Origin: Sphingomonas sp. Leaf242
Lineage (GTDB): Bacteria; Pseudomonadota; Alphaproteobacteria; Sphingomonadales; Sphingomonadaceae
NCBI RefSeq assembly: GCF_001422045.1
Contig: NZ_LMLW01000012.1
Location: 1 to 64,000, forward strand
Direction: 5' to 3'
Length of the DNA stretch: 64,000 nt
The position numbers were made by a program, and so were the translations under genes. This document shows, one piece after another, positions 9,549-19,534 of this stretch (the first letter of the stretch is position 1; every line of letters begins with the position of its first letter). Below the pieces are notes generated by a model, which was not told the origin of the DNA, did no database searches, and worked only from the letters and a program-made list of their open reading frames with translations.

Positions 9549-10277
9549 TTAAAGCTCCTGCTCGTTCTGGACGATCGTCGACACGCCATCACCCGCCAAG
9601 ACCGCAGCGAGATTGCCGGGTTCGCGGATGTTGAAGACGACGATCGGGATGTTGTTGTCGCGGCACAGCGCGATCGCGCTCGCGTCCATGACCTTGAGGT
9701 CGTCGGACAGCACGCGGCTGTACGACACCGTTTCGTAGCGCACCGCGTCGGGGTGCGTCTTCGGGTCGGCGTTGTAGACGCCGTCGACCGAAGTGCCCTT
9801 GAACAGCGCATCGCACTTCATCTCGGCAGCACGCAGCGCGGCGCCCGAATCAGTGGTGAAATAGGGGCTGCCGACGCCCGCCGCGAAGATCACGACGCGG
9901 CCCTTTTCGAGGTGACGCTCGGCGCGGCGGCGGATGAATGGCTCGCACACCGACGCCATCGGGATCGCCGACTGGACGCGCGTGTCGACGCCGATCTGCT
10001 CCAGCGCGTTCTGCACGGCGAGCGCGTTCATCACGGTCGCGAGCATGCCCATGTAATCGCCGGTCGCGCGGTCCATGCCGCGTGCCGCCCCCGCCATGCC
10101 GCGGAAGATGTTGCCACCACCGACGACGATGCAGATCTCGTAGCCTCGGGCCTTGATGTCGGCGATCTCCTGCGCGACGCGCGCGGTAACCTCGGTGTCG
10201 ATCGACAGGCCGGAGGTGCCCATCAGGACTTCGCCCGACAGTTTCAGCAGGATACGGTTGTAGCGCGGAGGCGTCAT
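9549..10277 (-). CDS. pyrH: UMP kinase
   Basis: PyrH phosphorylates UMP to UDP. It belongs to the bacterial amino-acid-kinase-fold type, usually activated by GTP and inhibited by UTP. The 242-residue product begins with the nucleotide-binding LKLSGEVL, then the [10 protein letters not shown] glycine-rich loop near residue 52, the ADPKTHPDA segment and the C-terminal [10 protein letters not shown]. It is immediately upstream of frr (one-base gap). About 410 bp of palindrome-rich sequence separates it from tsf. Confidence 0.96.
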   Translation of the reverse strand: MTPPRYNRILLKLSGEVLMGTSGLSIDTEVTARVAQEIADIKARGYEICIVVGGGNIFRGMAGAARGMDRATGDYMGMLATVMNALAVQNALEQIGVDTRVQSAIPMASVCEPFIRRRAERHLEKGRVVIFAAGVGSPYFTTDSGAALRAAEMKCDALFKGTSVDGVYNADPKTHPDAVRYETVSYSRVLSDDLKVMDASAIALCRDNNIPIVVFNIREPGNLAAVLAGDGVSTIVQNEQEL

Positions 10278-10420
10278 AAATCTCGAATTGTGATTGGCGG
10301 GGCGGCGCGGACCTTAGGCGGCGAGGCCCGGGATGTGAAGCGCTGTGCGGCGCGTGCATCGAAACTGGGTGGAGATGAGACGGAAAATCCTCGTTCGCAG
10401 AAGCGCGCAACGGAGAACGA

Positions 10421-10517
10421 TCGTCATTCCCGCGGAGGCGGGAACCCATACTGGCTAGCGGCTCGATGGATCACCGGCGCCGGAGTTTATGGATCTCCGC
10501 CTACGCGGGGATGACGA
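10421..10517. repeat. Sphingomonad intergenic palindrome
   Basis: Inverted arms at 10421-10449 (tcgtcattcccgcggaggcg onward) and 10489-10517 (ending ctacgcggggatgacga) enclose about 40 bases. The unit belongs to the same broad family as the other 'cgaaggcggg' palindromes in this window. Confidence 0.75.
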
Positions 10518-10539
10518 AGCAGCACCAAGGCTGCCCCGC

Positions 10540-10683
10540 TATCCTTCTCCCCTCGGGGAGAAGGTGGCCCGGCAGGGCCGGATGAGGGGGCGTGAGGTTC
10601 GAGACCTAATCACTCCCCTCACCCTTCCCACTCGACAAGAGCCGAGCGGGCCCCTTCCCTCTCCCCGGAGGGGCGAGGGAGGA
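10540..10683. repeat. Second palindromic element, CCCCTCGGGG type
   Basis: The element contains 'cttctcccctcggggagaag', then 'ggcccggcagggccggatga', and after a spacer 'cccctcacccttcc' and 'ctctccccggaggggcgagg'. Parts of the same pattern recur at 18346-18420. Together with the preceding palindrome it fills the tsf-pyrH gap, and no gene is seen there. Confidence 0.6.
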
Positions 10684-10690
10684 AGTCAGC

Positions 10691-11623
10691 TTACGCCTGG
10701 GGCACGCCCGAAGCAGCAGCAACCTCGGCTGCGAAGTCGGACTGCTCCTTCTCGATGCCTTCGCCCAGCTGGAAGCGGACATAGTCCACCAGCTTGATCT
10801 CTGCGCCCGCGTCCTTGCCGGCCTTGGCGACGACGTCGGAGATCTTGGTCTTGCCGTCCATCACGAACAGCTGGCTGACCAGAGCATGCTCCTTGCGGTA
10901 CTTGGCGATGCCGCCCTCGACCATCTTGGCGATGATGTCGGCAGGCTTGCCCGACTCGGCAGCCTTCTCGGTCGCGATCGCGCGCTCGCGCTCGATCTCG
11001 GACTCGTCGAGGTCGGCCTCGTTCAGCGCCTTCGGGAAAGCGGCTGCGATGTGCATCGCGAGCTGCTTGCCGAGCGCCTGGAGAACCTCGTCCGAAGCCT
11101 CCGACTCGAGCGCGACGAGCACGCCGATCTTGCCGAGGCCGGGGGCCGCTGCATTATGGATGTACGGAACGACCGCACCCTTGCTGACTTCCAGCGTGCG
11201 CGAGCGGCGCAGCGACTGGTTCTCGCCGATCGTCGCGACGTTGTTCGTCAGGACTTCCTCGACGGTCTTGCCCGATGGCATCGCCTGCGACTTCAGCGCC
11301 TCGATGTCGCCACCGGTTGCGAGCGCGATCTGCGTGACGTCACGGACGAACGACTGGAACTGGTCGTTCTTCGCGACGAAATCGGTCTCCGAGTTCACTT
11401 CGACCGCTGCGCCCTTGGTGCCCGACACGGCGACGCCGACCAGACCCTCGGCCGCGGTACGGCTGGACTTCTTGGCGGCGGCTGCGAGCCCCTTGGTACG
11501 CAGCCAATCCATTGCCTGCTCCATGTCGCCGGCGTTCTCGCTCAGCGCCTTCTTGCAATCCATCATGCCCGCGCCGCTCTTCTCGCGCAGATCCTTGACC
11601 ATCGCTGCCGTGATATCGGCCAT
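10691..11623 (-). CDS. tsf: Translation elongation factor Ts
   Basis: EF-Ts is the nucleotide exchange factor that regenerates EF-Tu-GTP. The 310-residue product starts with the UBA-like N-terminal domain ([20 protein letters not shown]) and has the conserved [10 protein letters not shown] motif near residue 78, then the dimerization and core domains. Length and motifs are standard. It lies 89 bases downstream of rpsB, as in most bacteria, with a strong hairpin in between. Confidence 0.97.
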   Translation of the reverse strand: MADITAAMVKDLREKSGAGMMDCKKALSENAGDMEQAMDWLRTKGLAAAAKKSSRTAAEGLVGVAVSGTKGAAVEVNSETDFVAKNDQFQSFVRDVTQIALATGGDIEALKSQAMPSGKTVEEVLTNNVATIGENQSLRRSRTLEVSKGAVVPYIHNAAAPGLGKIGVLVALESEASDEVLQALGKQLAMHIAAAFPKALNEADLDESEIERERAIATEKAAESGKPADIIAKMVEGGIAKYRKEHALVSQLFVMDGKTKISDVVAKAGKDAGAEIKLVDYVRFQLGEGIEKEQSDFAAEVAAASGVPQA

Positions 11624-11655
11624 GTCTCTAATCCTTTTTAGGTCTGAATATGGTT

Positions 11656-11691
11656 GCGGGCGAGGCAGAGCTTTCGCCCTACCCCGCCCGC
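11656..11691 (-). promoter_or_regulatory. rpsB-tsf intergenic hairpin
   Basis: On the minus strand GCGGGCG and GGTAGGGC pair with GCTCTGCC and CGCCCGC around a GAAA tetraloop, giving about 15 pairs including wobbles. There is no T-tract after it. It may be an attenuator or processing signal that sets tsf expression relative to rpsB, or an RNA-stabilizing stem. Confidence 0.55.
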
Positions 11692-11712
11692 ATGACGGTT
11701 CGGCGACGACGC

Positions 11713-12567
11713 TTATGCGTCGATCTGGCGCTCACCCTCGGCTGCGAATTCTGCAGCGGTATCGGCATTCGCGGTTGCCTGTGCCGTGTCGGCTGTTGCC
11801 TCGACGACGGGCTCTGCGCTCAGTGCCTCTTCCTTCGGCGGCTCGATCATCGCGCCGATGTCGGCACCGGTGCGGCGCTGCTGCTCCTGGCCGCCGCGCG
11901 TCGCTGCGATCGCGATCGCCTCGCAGTACAGGCGGATGGCGCGGGCTGCGTCGTCGTTCGCGGGAACCGGGAAGGCGATGCCGTCCGGCGACACGTTCGA
12001 ATCGAGGATCGCGACAACGGGAATACCCAGCGTGTTCGCTTCCTTGATCGCCAGCTCTTCCTTGTTCGCGTCGATCACGAACATCACGTCGGGAATGCCG
12101 CCCATGTCGCGGATGCCGCCGAGCGAAAGCTCGAGTTTGTCCTTCTCGCGGGTGAGCTGAAGGACTTCCTTCTTGGTCAGGCCGACGGTGTCGCCCGACA
12201 GCATTTCCTCAAGCGTCTTGAGACGCTTGATCGAACCCGAGATGGTCTTCCAGTTGGTGAGCATGCCGCCCAACCAGCGATGGTTGACGAAATGCTGGCC
12301 CGAACGACGCGCTGCGTCCGCGACGGGCTCCTGCGCCTGGCGCTTGGTGCCGACGAACAGGACCTTGCCGCCACCGGCAACAGCCGACGAGACGAATTCG
12401 AGCGCGCGCGCGAACAGCGGCACGGTCTGCGAAAGGTCGAGGATGTGGACGCCGTTACGATCACCGAAGATGTAAGGCTTCATCTTGGGGTTCCACCGAT
12501 GAGTCTGGTGGCCGAAATGCGCGCCCGTTTCGATGAGCTGCTGCATGGAGACGACTGGAGCCGCCAT
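11713..12567 (-). CDS. rpsB: 30S ribosomal protein S2
   Basis: S2 is a small-subunit protein needed for mRNA positioning. The 284-residue product shows the family start [22 protein letters not shown] near residue 8, [10 protein letters not shown] near residue 70 and the [19 protein letters not shown] region. After about residue 235 it has an acidic, Ala/Glu-rich tail that is longer than in E. coli. It is the first gene of the rpsB-tsf unit. Confidence 0.97.
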   Translation of the reverse strand: MAAPVVSMQQLIETGAHFGHQTHRWNPKMKPYIFGDRNGVHILDLSQTVPLFARALEFVSSAVAGGGKVLFVGTKRQAQEPVADAARRSGQHFVNHRWLGGMLTNWKTISGSIKRLKTLEEMLSGDTVGLTKKEVLQLTREKDKLELSLGGIRDMGGIPDVMFVIDANKEELAIKEANTLGIPVVAILDSNVSPDGIAFPVPANDDAARAIRLYCEAIAIAATRGGQEQQRRTGADIGAMIEPPKEEALSAEPVVEATADTAQATANADTAAEFAAEGERQIDA

Positions 12568-12890
12568 AGGGATATATCCTTCCGGTTGTGCCTCTGGGAA
12601 GCGGATGACGTCGTGGCCAAATGACCGTGACGCACCGGGCTATGATGCCTCCCATGCGGGGTTAGGCGCGGCCCTTAACCGGGCGCTCGTTGAAAAGCAA
12701 TCCTCAACGCGCCGCTTGACTCATGGAACGCAATGAGAACATAAAGGGCTCAGAGGGGAACAGATGTTCGACTCGGCGCAGAATCACCCCGGCAGGACGG
12801 GATTCGAAATGCGACGAGTGGAACGATGTTTCTGACCAAGTGTTTGCGGATATTAAGAAATTGTTCGCAACTCATAGGAAGGCGGACGTG
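12568..12890. other. rpsB upstream region
   Basis: This gap holds the rpsB leader and promoter on the minus strand and the promoter of the small plus-strand gene. No further gene is supported. In-frame codons upstream of 12891 could extend that small gene to a GTG at about 12840, but without a recognizable ribosome binding site. Confidence 0.4.
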
Positions 12891-13124
12891 ATGTTGGTTC
12901 TGAGCTTCATGGTTTTTGCTGGTGCATTCGCGGTCGCGGGCATGATGATCGTCTCGTCGATCGCGCCGCAGTGGGACCGTATCGTCCGTCTCGCGATGGG
13001 CAACGTCGAACCCGCGTTCCAGCCGCTCCGTACGTTGGCCGTTGCGGAGCGCCGGATTGCGGTCAGGCGCTGGGCTTCGACGTCGGCTCCGGTGCCCGCC
13101 CGCCGCTGGAACGCTGCCGCCTGA
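12891..13124 (+). CDS. Small single-span membrane protein, unknown
   Basis: I do not recognise this gene. The predicted 77 residues comprise one transmembrane segment (about residues 1-22, Ala/Val/Met-rich) followed by a basic tail. The ATG at 12891 is preceded by AGGAAGG at a suitable distance. The reading frame continues upstream with plausible coding sequence, so the true start may be earlier. Its 3' end overlaps the end of convergent pssA by 62 bases, which is unusual and lowers confidence in the C-terminus. Confidence 0.5.
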   Translation: MLVLSFMVFAGAFAVAGMMIVSSIAPQWDRIVRLAMGNVEPAFQPLRTLAVAERRIAVRRWASTSAPVPARRWNAAA

Positions 13125-13914
13125 TCTTGGCGTAACTCGCGATGCTGAACGGCATCGAGAGCAGGTACAGCACGCAGATGATGCTGAGCGTATGCCATGG
13201 CGCGCTCACGATGGCAGCGCCAAGCAATACGACAAGCGCGATGGCTTCGAACCGGATGTTGCTGCGGAGTTTGACCGAACTCCACGAGTAGGTGGCGATA
13301 CTCGACACCATCAGCAACGCGACGAACGCGACCCAAGGTGCCACGAAATACGGCGACGCAAATTTGGGCTCGTCGGTCCAGAACCAGAAGAACATCGGCA
13401 TCAGCGCGAGTCCTGCGCCGGCCGGAGCCGGGACACCGGTGAGGAAACCCGCCGACTTGTGCGGCTGATGGCTCTCGTCGATCTTGGCGTTGAAGCGCGC
13501 GAGACGCAGCGCGCAGAACACGGCGAGGATCAACGAGCAGATCCAGCCGACGCGCGGCAAAGCCGTCAATGACCAGAGATAGACGATCAGCGCAGGCGCG
13601 ACGCCGAACGAGATAGCGTCGGACAGCGAATCGAGTTCGGCACCGAACCGGCTTTCGCCGTGCAGCATCCGGGCGATGCGACCATCCAGGCCGTCGAGCA
13701 CGCCCGCGACCATGATCATCGCGACGGCACTTTCCCACTGCCCACCGATCGCGAATCGCACGCCACTCAGACCTGAACACAGGGCTAGCGCGGTAACCGC
13801 GTTGGGGGCGACGGCGCGCAGGGGGAGTCCGCGCGGAGCACGCCGCGTGCGACCAAACCGCCCCTGGACCCGCTCTTCAATCGAGTCGCCGTCGATCCCG
13901 TCGCGATCAATCAC
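13063..13914 (-). CDS. pssA: CDP-diacylglycerol-serine O-phosphatidyltransferase
   Basis: PssA condenses CDP-diacylglycerol and serine to phosphatidylserine at the inner membrane, the precursor of phosphatidylethanolamine. The 283-residue protein has the CDP-alcohol phosphotransferase signature: DGxxGR then AR, eight residues to G, and the two metal Asp residues in [12 protein letters not shown] (about residues 74-105). About eight hydrophobic helices follow. It starts with GTG and overlaps psd as GTGA, so decarboxylase and synthase are made together. The C-terminus is basic and Ser/Pro-rich. Confidence 0.93.
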   Translation of the reverse strand: MIDRDGIDGDSIEERVQGRFGRTRRAPRGLPLRAVAPNAVTALALCSGLSGVRFAIGGQWESAVAMIMVAGVLDGLDGRIARMLHGESRFGAELDSLSDAISFGVAPALIVYLWSLTALPRVGWICSLILAVFCALRLARFNAKIDESHQPHKSAGFLTGVPAPAGAGLALMPMFFWFWTDEPKFASPYFVAPWVAFVALLMVSSIATYSWSSVKLRSNIRFEAIALVVLLGAAIVSAPWHTLSIICVLYLLSMPFSIASYAKIRRQRSSGGRAPEPTSKPSA

Positions 13915-14639
13915 TGGGCGATGCCGCCAACCGGCACGCCGCCGACGCGACCAAGCACGGTCTCGCCCGCGATACTGCGCTGGCCGAGGCAGACCTGCGG
14001 CACGACATGATCGGGCAGGTACACGTCGACTCGGCTACCGAACCGGATCAGGCCGATTCGCTGTCCGACCGCCACCATGTCACCGGCCTTCACGAAGCCC
14101 AGGATACGGCGCGCGACCAAGCCGGCGATCTGCGTGAAGCCGATCCGCATGCCGTTGCGGTCCTCGACCACGAAATGCTGGCGCTCGTTCTCGTCGCTCG
14201 CCTTGTCGAGGTCGGCGTTGAGAAACTTGCCCGAAATGTAGACCACCTGGCGGATAGTCCCGGCGATCGGGGTGCGATTAATGTGCACGTCGAACACCGA
14301 CATGAAGATCGACACGCGCACAAGCGGTGCATCGCCGAGGCCGTTCTCGCCGGCGAGTTCGCGCGGGATCGGCACGCGCTGGATCATCGTGATCAGCCCG
14401 TCTGCGGGGGCGACGATCAGGCCCTCGCCTTGTGGGGTGGTGCGGATCGGATCGCGGAAGAACGTCGCGACCCAGATCACGACGCCGACCATCGGCCAGA
14501 ACAGCACGTGGCTGAGAATCGTCAGCAGCAGCGTGATGCCGGTCGCGATCGCGACGTATTTGTGGCCCTCCGGATGGACTGCGGGAAATCGCCATTTGAC
14601 CGTGGAGGTCGTGACGGGCGGCTTGTCGAGCGATGCCAT
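13911..14639 (-). CDS. psd: Phosphatidylserine decarboxylase proenzyme
   Basis: Psd decarboxylates phosphatidylserine to phosphatidylethanolamine using a pyruvoyl group made by self-cleavage. The 242-residue product is the short alphaproteobacterial form. It has a membrane anchor near residues 25-60, [16 protein letters not shown] and the cleavage site RFGSRVD near residue 204, where Ser becomes the pyruvoyl group. The ATG at 14639 gives family length; the frame to 14891 runs into the divergent icd leader. It is directly coupled to pssA. Confidence 0.94.
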   Translation of the reverse strand: MASLDKPPVTTSTVKWRFPAVHPEGHKYVAIATGITLLLTILSHVLFWPMVGVVIWVATFFRDPIRTTPQGEGLIVAPADGLITMIQRVPIPRELAGENGLGDAPLVRVSIFMSVFDVHINRTPIAGTIRQVVYISGKFLNADLDKASDENERQHFVVEDRNGMRIGFTQIAGLVARRILGFVKAGDMVAVGQRIGLIRFGSRVDVYLPDHVVPQVCLGQRSIAGETVLGRVGGVPVGGIAQ

Positions 14640-14781
14640 AACCCGCGGGTCTATCCGTGCACGACGCGCGATACAACGATGAACCGGCTTTTCCTTACAG
14701 CACCAACAGTTGGCCAGCGGTTGATCGCCGCGGCATGCTCCCCTAGACGCTCCCCAAACCCCTCCCCCGAAGGACCCGGAT

Positions 14782-16002
14782 ATGGCGAAGATCAAGGTAA
14801 AGAATCCGATCGTGGAGATCGATGGCGACGAGATGACCCGGATCATCTGGGAATGGATCCGCGAGCGCCTGATCAAGCCGTATCTCGACATCCAGCTCGA
14901 TTATTACGATCTCGGCGTCGAGCATCGCGACGCGACCGACGACCAGGTCACGATCGACAGCGCGCTCGCCACGCAGAAGCACGGCGTCGCGGTGAAGTGC
15001 GCGACGATCACGCCCGACGAGCAGCGCGTGACCGAGTTCGGTCTGAAGAAGATGTGGAAGTCGCCTAACGGCACGATCCGCAACATCCTCGGCGGCACCA
15101 TCTTCCGGGAGCCGATCGTGATCAAGAACGTCCCCCGCCTTATCCCGGGCTGGACGCACCCGATCGTCGTCGGCCGTCATGCATTCGGCGATCAGTACCG
15201 CGCGACCGACTATCTGGTCCCGGGTCCGGGCAAGCTGCGTCTCGTCTTCGAAGGCGACGACGGCACGGTCATCGACCGCGAAGTGTTCCAGTTCCCGTCG
15301 GCGGGCGTCGCGATGGCGATGTACAACCTCGACGATTCGATCCGCGATTTCGCCCGCGCGTCGATGCACTACGGCCTCAACCTGAAGTGGCCGGTGTACC
15401 TGTCGACCAAGAACACCATCCTGAAGGCCTATGACGGCCGCTTCAAGGACCTGTTCGCCGAGGTGTTCGAGGCCGAGTTCAAGGACAAGTTCAAGGAAGC
15501 CGGCATCGTCTACGAGCATCGCCTGATCGACGACATGGTCGCATCGGCGCTCAAGTGGAACGGCGAGTTCGTCTGGGCCTGCAAGAACTATGACGGCGAC
15601 GTCCAGTCGGACCAGGTCGCACAGGGCTTCGGCTCGCTCGGCCTGATGACCTCGATCCTGCTGACCCCGGACGGCAAGACGGTCGAGGCCGAGGCGGCGC
15701 ACGGCACCGTCACGCGTCACTTCCGCATGCACGAGCAGGGCAAGGCGACCTCGACCAACCCGATCGCATCGATCTTCGCATGGACCGGTGGCCTCAAGTA
15801 TCGCGGCAAGTTCGACGATACGCCCGACGTCACGAAGTTCGCCGAGACGCTCGAGCGCGTCTGCGTCCAGACGGTCGAGAACGGCCACATGACCAAGGAT
15901 CTCGCGATCCTGATCGGCCCCGACCAGCCCTGGATGACGACCGAGCAGTTCTTCGAGCAGGTGCGGTCCAACCTCGAGACGGAAATGGCCAACTGGGCCT
16001 GA
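14782..16002 (+). CDS. icd: Isocitrate dehydrogenase (NADP+)
   Basis: This enzyme oxidatively decarboxylates isocitrate to 2-oxoglutarate in the TCA cycle. The 406-residue product is the homodimeric type resembling mitochondrial and cytosolic IDHs, not the E. coli type. It has [14 protein letters not shown] at the N-terminus, [19 protein letters not shown] near residue 95, metal Asp residues in the YDGDVQSD region and [11 protein letters not shown] near residue 306. It is transcribed divergently from psd, and a strong hairpin follows the stop. Confidence 0.96.
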   Translation: MAKIKVKNPIVEIDGDEMTRIIWEWIRERLIKPYLDIQLDYYDLGVEHRDATDDQVTIDSALATQKHGVAVKCATITPDEQRVTEFGLKKMWKSPNGTIRNILGGTIFREPIVIKNVPRLIPGWTHPIVVGRHAFGDQYRATDYLVPGPGKLRLVFEGDDGTVIDREVFQFPSAGVAMAMYNLDDSIRDFARASMHYGLNLKWPVYLSTKNTILKAYDGRFKDLFAEVFEAEFKDKFKEAGIVYEHRLIDDMVASALKWNGEFVWACKNYDGDVQSDQVAQGFGSLGLMTSILLTPDGKTVEAEAAHGTVTRHFRMHEQGKATSTNPIASIFAWTGGLKYRGKFDDTPDVTKFAETLERVCVQTVENGHMTKDLAILIGPDQPWMTTEQFFEQVRSNLETEMANWA

Positions 16003-16008
16003 CCTGGC

Positions 16009-16036
16009 GCCCCGTTCCCGGAAACGGGAGCGGGGC
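16009..16036 (+). terminator. Hairpin after icd
   Basis: A 12-bp stem (gccccgttcccg with cgggagcggggc, one G-T pair) around a GAAA loop starts six bases after the icd stop. No T-tract follows, so it may be a Rho-assisted or RNA-stabilizing stem. Confidence 0.6.
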
Positions 16037-16086
16037 TACCTAATCGAGCATGCGCCTTCGGGTTTGTGCTTGGCCATCCTGCGCAC

Positions 16087-16188
16087 CTCCCCGGCGAAGG
16101 CCGGGGTCCAGTTGGGCAACGTCGCTGATCGCCGCCGCGCTTCGTTACCGCGACCTCACCAACTTGACCCCGGCCTTCGCCGGGGAGG
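16087..16188. repeat. Intergenic palindrome, 'ccggcgaaggccgggg' type
   Basis: The arms 'ctccccggcgaaggccgggg' (start 16087) and 'ccccggccttcgccggggag' (end 16188) enclose about 60 bases. The same pair of arms appears at 18201-18305 and 27676-27777. Confidence 0.8.
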
Positions 16189-16288
16189 CGCATCGTCCGA
16201 AGCGATAATAGCTACCGGCGCCCTCCCCTCTCGATCACGCAGTATTTCTTCCTGACAAATCCGTCATGCGTCCCCTAAGGTCGCATGC

Positions 16289-18067
16289 ATGGCATTACGG
16301 CTCGACAATCAAGGTTTCAGCGACGCGCTCGTCATTCTTGGCGCGGCCGGGCTCGTCATCCCCGCATTCGCGCGGTTCCGGGTCAGCCCGGTCATCGGTT
16401 TCATCCTGGTCGGCCTGCTGGTTGGGCCCGCCGGGCTAGGCTCGCTCACCGGCTCCGCGCCTTGGCTCTATTACCTGACGATCTCGAACCCGGAGTCGAT
16501 CGAGCCGTTTGCCGAGTTCGGGATCATCCTGCTGCTGTTCTCGATCGGCCTCGAACTCTCGTTCAAGCGACTGTGGTCGATGAAGCAGCTCGTGTTCGGC
16601 ACCGGCGCCGCCGAACTGATCGGCTCGGCGCTCATCATTGGCGTGGCGTTGCACTTCATCGGCCAGGAATGGGCGGGCGCGATCGGACTGGGGTTTGCGC
16701 TCGCGTTGTCGTCCACCGCGTTGGTCCTGCCGCTCGTCGGCACCACCGGCGCGGTCGGGCGTGGTGCGTTCGCGATGCTGCTGTTCGAGGATCTGGCGCT
16801 CGTCCCGATCATCTTCGTGCTCGGTGCGCTGGCGCCGACAGCAAGTGCGGACGGCTGGTCGAACATCGCCGGTGTCGCGCTGCGCGGCGGGTTGACGGTG
16901 GTCGCGATGTATATCGGCGGGCGGGTCGTCCTGCCCCGGCTGTTCGGGCAGGCCGCACGGACCAAGAGCCCTGAGCTGTTCCTCGCCGCGTCGCTGCTGG
17001 TGGTGATCGTCGCGAGCGTCGCGACAACGGCCGCCGGGCTGTCGCCGATCGTCGGTGCGCTGCTGGCCGGGCTGCTGATCGCCGAGACCGAATATCACAG
17101 CGAGGTCGAGGTCATCACCGCGCCGTTCAAGGGCCTCGCGCTTGGCGTGTTCCTGATCACGGTCGGCATGAGTCTCGACCTCCGGCTCATTGCGCAGAAC
17201 TGGCCGTCGTTGCTGCTGGCGGTGACGGGCGTGGTGGCGACCAAGGCGATCGTCACCTTCCTGTTCCTGCGCGTCGCCAATTCGCGGCGCGGGGTTGCGG
17301 CGGAGACGGGCTTGCTGATGGGCAGCCCTTCCGAGACGACGCTGATCGTGCTTGCGACGGCCGCGCAGGCGCAGTTGATCATGCCGTCGACCGCCGCTTT
17401 CTGGCAGACCGTCACTGCGATCGGGCTGACGATCACGCCGCTGCTGGCAAAGCTCGGCCGCACCGTCTCGCGTCAACTCGAAAGCCGGTCGGGTGCCGAT
17501 GCCGGGGATATCGAGATCGACGACGATGGGCCGGGAACGGTCGTGATCGGCTTTGGTCGCGTGGGCCGGATGGTGGCGGACATGCTGGCGGTCCACGGGC
17601 AGAAGTACGTTGCCGTGGAGGCGGATATCGATTCCGTCGAGGCCGCGCGGGCCCAGGGGCATCCGGTGTTGTTCGGGGACGTGGCACGCCCGGAGTTGGT
17701 GGATCGGCTGAAGCTGCATACCGCCAAGGCGCTGATCCTGACGATGGACGATCCGGTGTTGACGGTGCGGCTGGCGCGACGGGTTCGGGCTTTGGCGCCG
17801 GACTTGCCGATCGTGGCGCGCGCACGGGATACGGCGCATGCGGCGGAGCTGTATCGGGCGGGCGTGACGGATGCGGTGCCGGAGACGCTGGAGAGTTCGC
17901 TGCAGCTGGCGGAGGCTGTGCTGGTCGATCTTGGGGTGGCGATGGGGCCGGTGATTGCTTCGATCCATGAGAAGCGGGATGAATTGCGGCAGGAGATCAA
18001 GAAGGCGGCGGACATGATTGCCGAGCCTCGGATCAGGAAGGCGAAGCGGACTCCTCGGGCGGTTTGA
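16289..18067 (+). CDS. CPA2 monovalent cation/H+ antiporter with RCK domain
   Basis: This 592-residue protein is a KefB/KefC-type potassium or sodium proton antiporter of the inner membrane. Residues 1 to about 385 form the Na_H_Exchanger membrane domain with about 12 spans. Residues about 415-530 are a TrkA-N (RCK) domain with the nucleotide-binding GFGRVG loop, followed by a charged tail. It lacks a TrkA-C domain. The ATG at 16289 has TAAGGT upstream. Whether glutathione adducts gate it, as in E. coli Kef, cannot be judged here, and no KefF/KefG ancillary gene is adjacent. Confidence 0.88.
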   Translation: MALRLDNQGFSDALVILGAAGLVIPAFARFRVSPVIGFILVGLLVGPAGLGSLTGSAPWLYYLTISNPESIEPFAEFGIILLLFSIGLELSFKRLWSMKQLVFGTGAAELIGSALIIGVALHFIGQEWAGAIGLGFALALSSTALVLPLVGTTGAVGRGAFAMLLFEDLALVPIIFVLGALAPTASADGWSNIAGVALRGGLTVVAMYIGGRVVLPRLFGQAARTKSPELFLAASLLVVIVASVATTAAGLSPIVGALLAGLLIAETEYHSEVEVITAPFKGLALGVFLITVGMSLDLRLIAQNWPSLLLAVTGVVATKAIVTFLFLRVANSRRGVAAETGLLMGSPSETTLIVLATAAQAQLIMPSTAAFWQTVTAIGLTITPLLAKLGRTVSRQLESRSGADAGDIEIDDDGPGTVVIGFGRVGRMVADMLAVHGQKYVAVEADIDSVEAARAQGHPVLFGDVARPELVDRLKLHTAKALILTMDDPVLTVRLARRVRALAPDLPIVARARDTAHAAELYRAGVTDAVPETLESSLQLAEAVLVDLGVAMGPVIASIHEKRDELRQEIKKAADMIAEPRIRKAKRTPRAV

Positions 18068-18090
18068 CGCTTACCGGTTCGTAAACAGGC

Positions 18091-18144
18091 TGTTCTCCCG
18101 CGAAGGCGGGAGTCCAGTCTGGGCCCCCGCCTTCGCGGGGGAAC
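18091..18144. repeat. Intergenic palindrome, 'tgttctcccgcgaaggcggg' type
   Basis: Arms 'tgttctcccgcgaaggcggg' and 'cccgccttcgcgggggaaca' flank 'agtccagtctgggcc'. A nearly identical copy lies at 27587-27645, and relatives lie at 20731, 21628 and 38404. Confidence 0.85.
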
Positions 18145-18200
18145 AAGCTTTGGTAGGTTCCTTGAGAGGTGGCATCCTCAGATGGAGGCAGGGCTTCGTA

Positions 18201-18305
18201 ACCTCCCCGGCGGAGGCCGGGGTCCAAGTGGAAAGGTGGTCGTAACGGAGCGCTGCCCTCCATTATCTTCGTTCCCCGATTGGGCCCCGGCCTTCGCCGG
18301 GGTGG
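18201..18305. repeat. Intergenic palindrome, 'ccggcggaggccgggg' type
   Basis: Arms near 18201-18222 (acctccccggcggaggccgg) and 18283-18305 (ggccccggccttcgccgggg) enclose about 60 bases. It is the same family as 16087-16188 and 27676-27777. Confidence 0.8.
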
Positions 18306-18345
18306 TGTTGCGCGGTGATCGCTTCGTCACGCGCGCCCTCCTCTT

Positions 18346-18420
18346 GCCCTCACCCTTTCCACGGCGGAGATGCCGCTGGCCCTTCCCTCTCTCAACGGGA
18401 GAGGGCGAGGCAAAAGAAGG
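18346..18420. repeat. Repeat of the CCCCTC/GAGAGGG type
   Basis: The stretch 'ccctcaccctttcc' and 'ccctctctcaacgggagagg' resembles the second element in the tsf-pyrH gap. With the two palindromes before it, it fills the gap between the antiporter gene and rutA; no gene is seen. Confidence 0.5.
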
Positions 18421-18451
18421 TTGGGGCGGGTTAGGCCAGCAAGCCGCTACT

Positions 18452-19525
18452 TCAGCCCGGGACCTCGCCCGCGCGGCTCTTCATCAGCGGCTGGATACGC
18501 GTCCCAAATGCCTCCACGCCTTCGAGAAAGTCGTCGAAGGTCAGGAGGACCCCGCCGGTGTTGGGGACGGCGGCCATCTCGTCGAGCATCCGCGCGATGC
18601 TTTCGTACGAGCCGACCAATGTGCCCATGTTGATGTTGACCGCACCTTCGGGGGCGGCAAGCTGGCGGACGTTGGTGTCGGTGTTGTGCGTGTCCTTGGC
18701 GCCCTGATCGATCAGCCAGGCGATCGCGTCGACGTCCACGCCAGCGTTATAGTGTTTCCACTTCGCCATCGCCTCGTCGTCGGTTTCGGCGGCAATGATC
18801 ATGATCAGGACGAATATCTGAACGTCGCGGCCGGTTTTCGCGGTCGCTACGGCCAGCCGCTCGTTGTTGAACGCAAAAGCGGTCGGGGTGTTGACGCCCT
18901 TCCCCAGGCAGAACGCGTAGTCGGCCCATTTCGCCGAGAACGCCAAGCCGTCGTCGGAGGAGCCGGCGCAGATGATCTTCATGTCGCCGGTCGGCTTGGG
19001 CCAGACGCGGCAGTCGGTCATCTGGTAATAGTCGCCCTTGAAGTCGGACGTCCCCTCTTCCCACAGCTCGCGGAGGATGTGTGCGTATTCGTCGAGCATC
19101 GTGTAGCGATTGCGGAAATGCTCGTCGCCGGGCCACATGCCCATCTGCGTATATTCGGGCGGCTGCCAGCCGGTGATGAGGTTGAGGCCGAACCGCCCGT
19201 GGCTGATCGAATCGATCGTGTTGCACATCCGTGCGGCGTAGGCGGGCGGCACGAGCAGCGTGGCGCAGGTCGCGTAGATCTTGATCTTCTCGGTGACGGC
19301 GGCGAGCCCGGCCATCAGCGTGAAGCTCTCCAGCCCGTATTCCCAGAATTCGGTCTTGCCGCCGAACCCGCGCAGCTTGATCATCGACAGCAGGAAATCG
19401 AGGCCGTGCTTCTCGGCCGCCTGCGCGATCGCCTTGTTGAGGTCGAAGCTTGGTTTGTACTGCGGCGCGTTTTCGCTGATCAGCCAGCCATTGTTGTTGA
19501 TGGGAACGAAGACGCCGACCTGCAT
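18452..19525 (-). CDS. rutA: Pyrimidine monooxygenase RutA
   Basis: RutA opens the uracil ring between N3 and C4 with reduced FMN and O2, giving ureidoacrylate peracid or ureidoacrylate. The 357-residue product has the flavin-dependent luciferase-like TIM barrel from residue 1 ([15 protein letters not shown]) and reads like E. coli RutA throughout. The ATG at 19525 has GGAGC upstream and follows rutD by nine bases. Here rutA is last in the cluster, whereas in E. coli it is first. It needs a flavin reductase (RutF), which is not encoded in this window. Confidence 0.95.
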   Translation of the reverse strand: MQVGVFVPINNNGWLISENAPQYKPSFDLNKAIAQAAEKHGLDFLLSMIKLRGFGGKTEFWEYGLESFTLMAGLAAVTEKIKIYATCATLLVPPAYAARMCNTIDSISHGRFGLNLITGWQPPEYTQMGMWPGDEHFRNRYTMLDEYAHILRELWEEGTSDFKGDYYQMTDCRVWPKPTGDMKIICAGSSDDGLAFSAKWADYAFCLGKGVNTPTAFAFNNERLAVATAKTGRDVQIFVLIMIIAAETDDEAMAKWKHYNAGVDVDAIAWLIDQGAKDTHNTDTNVRQLAAPEGAVNINMGTLVGSYESIARMLDEMAAVPNTGGVLLTFDDFLEGVEAFGTRIQPLMKSRAGEVPG

Positions 19526-19534
19526 ATGCCGCTC

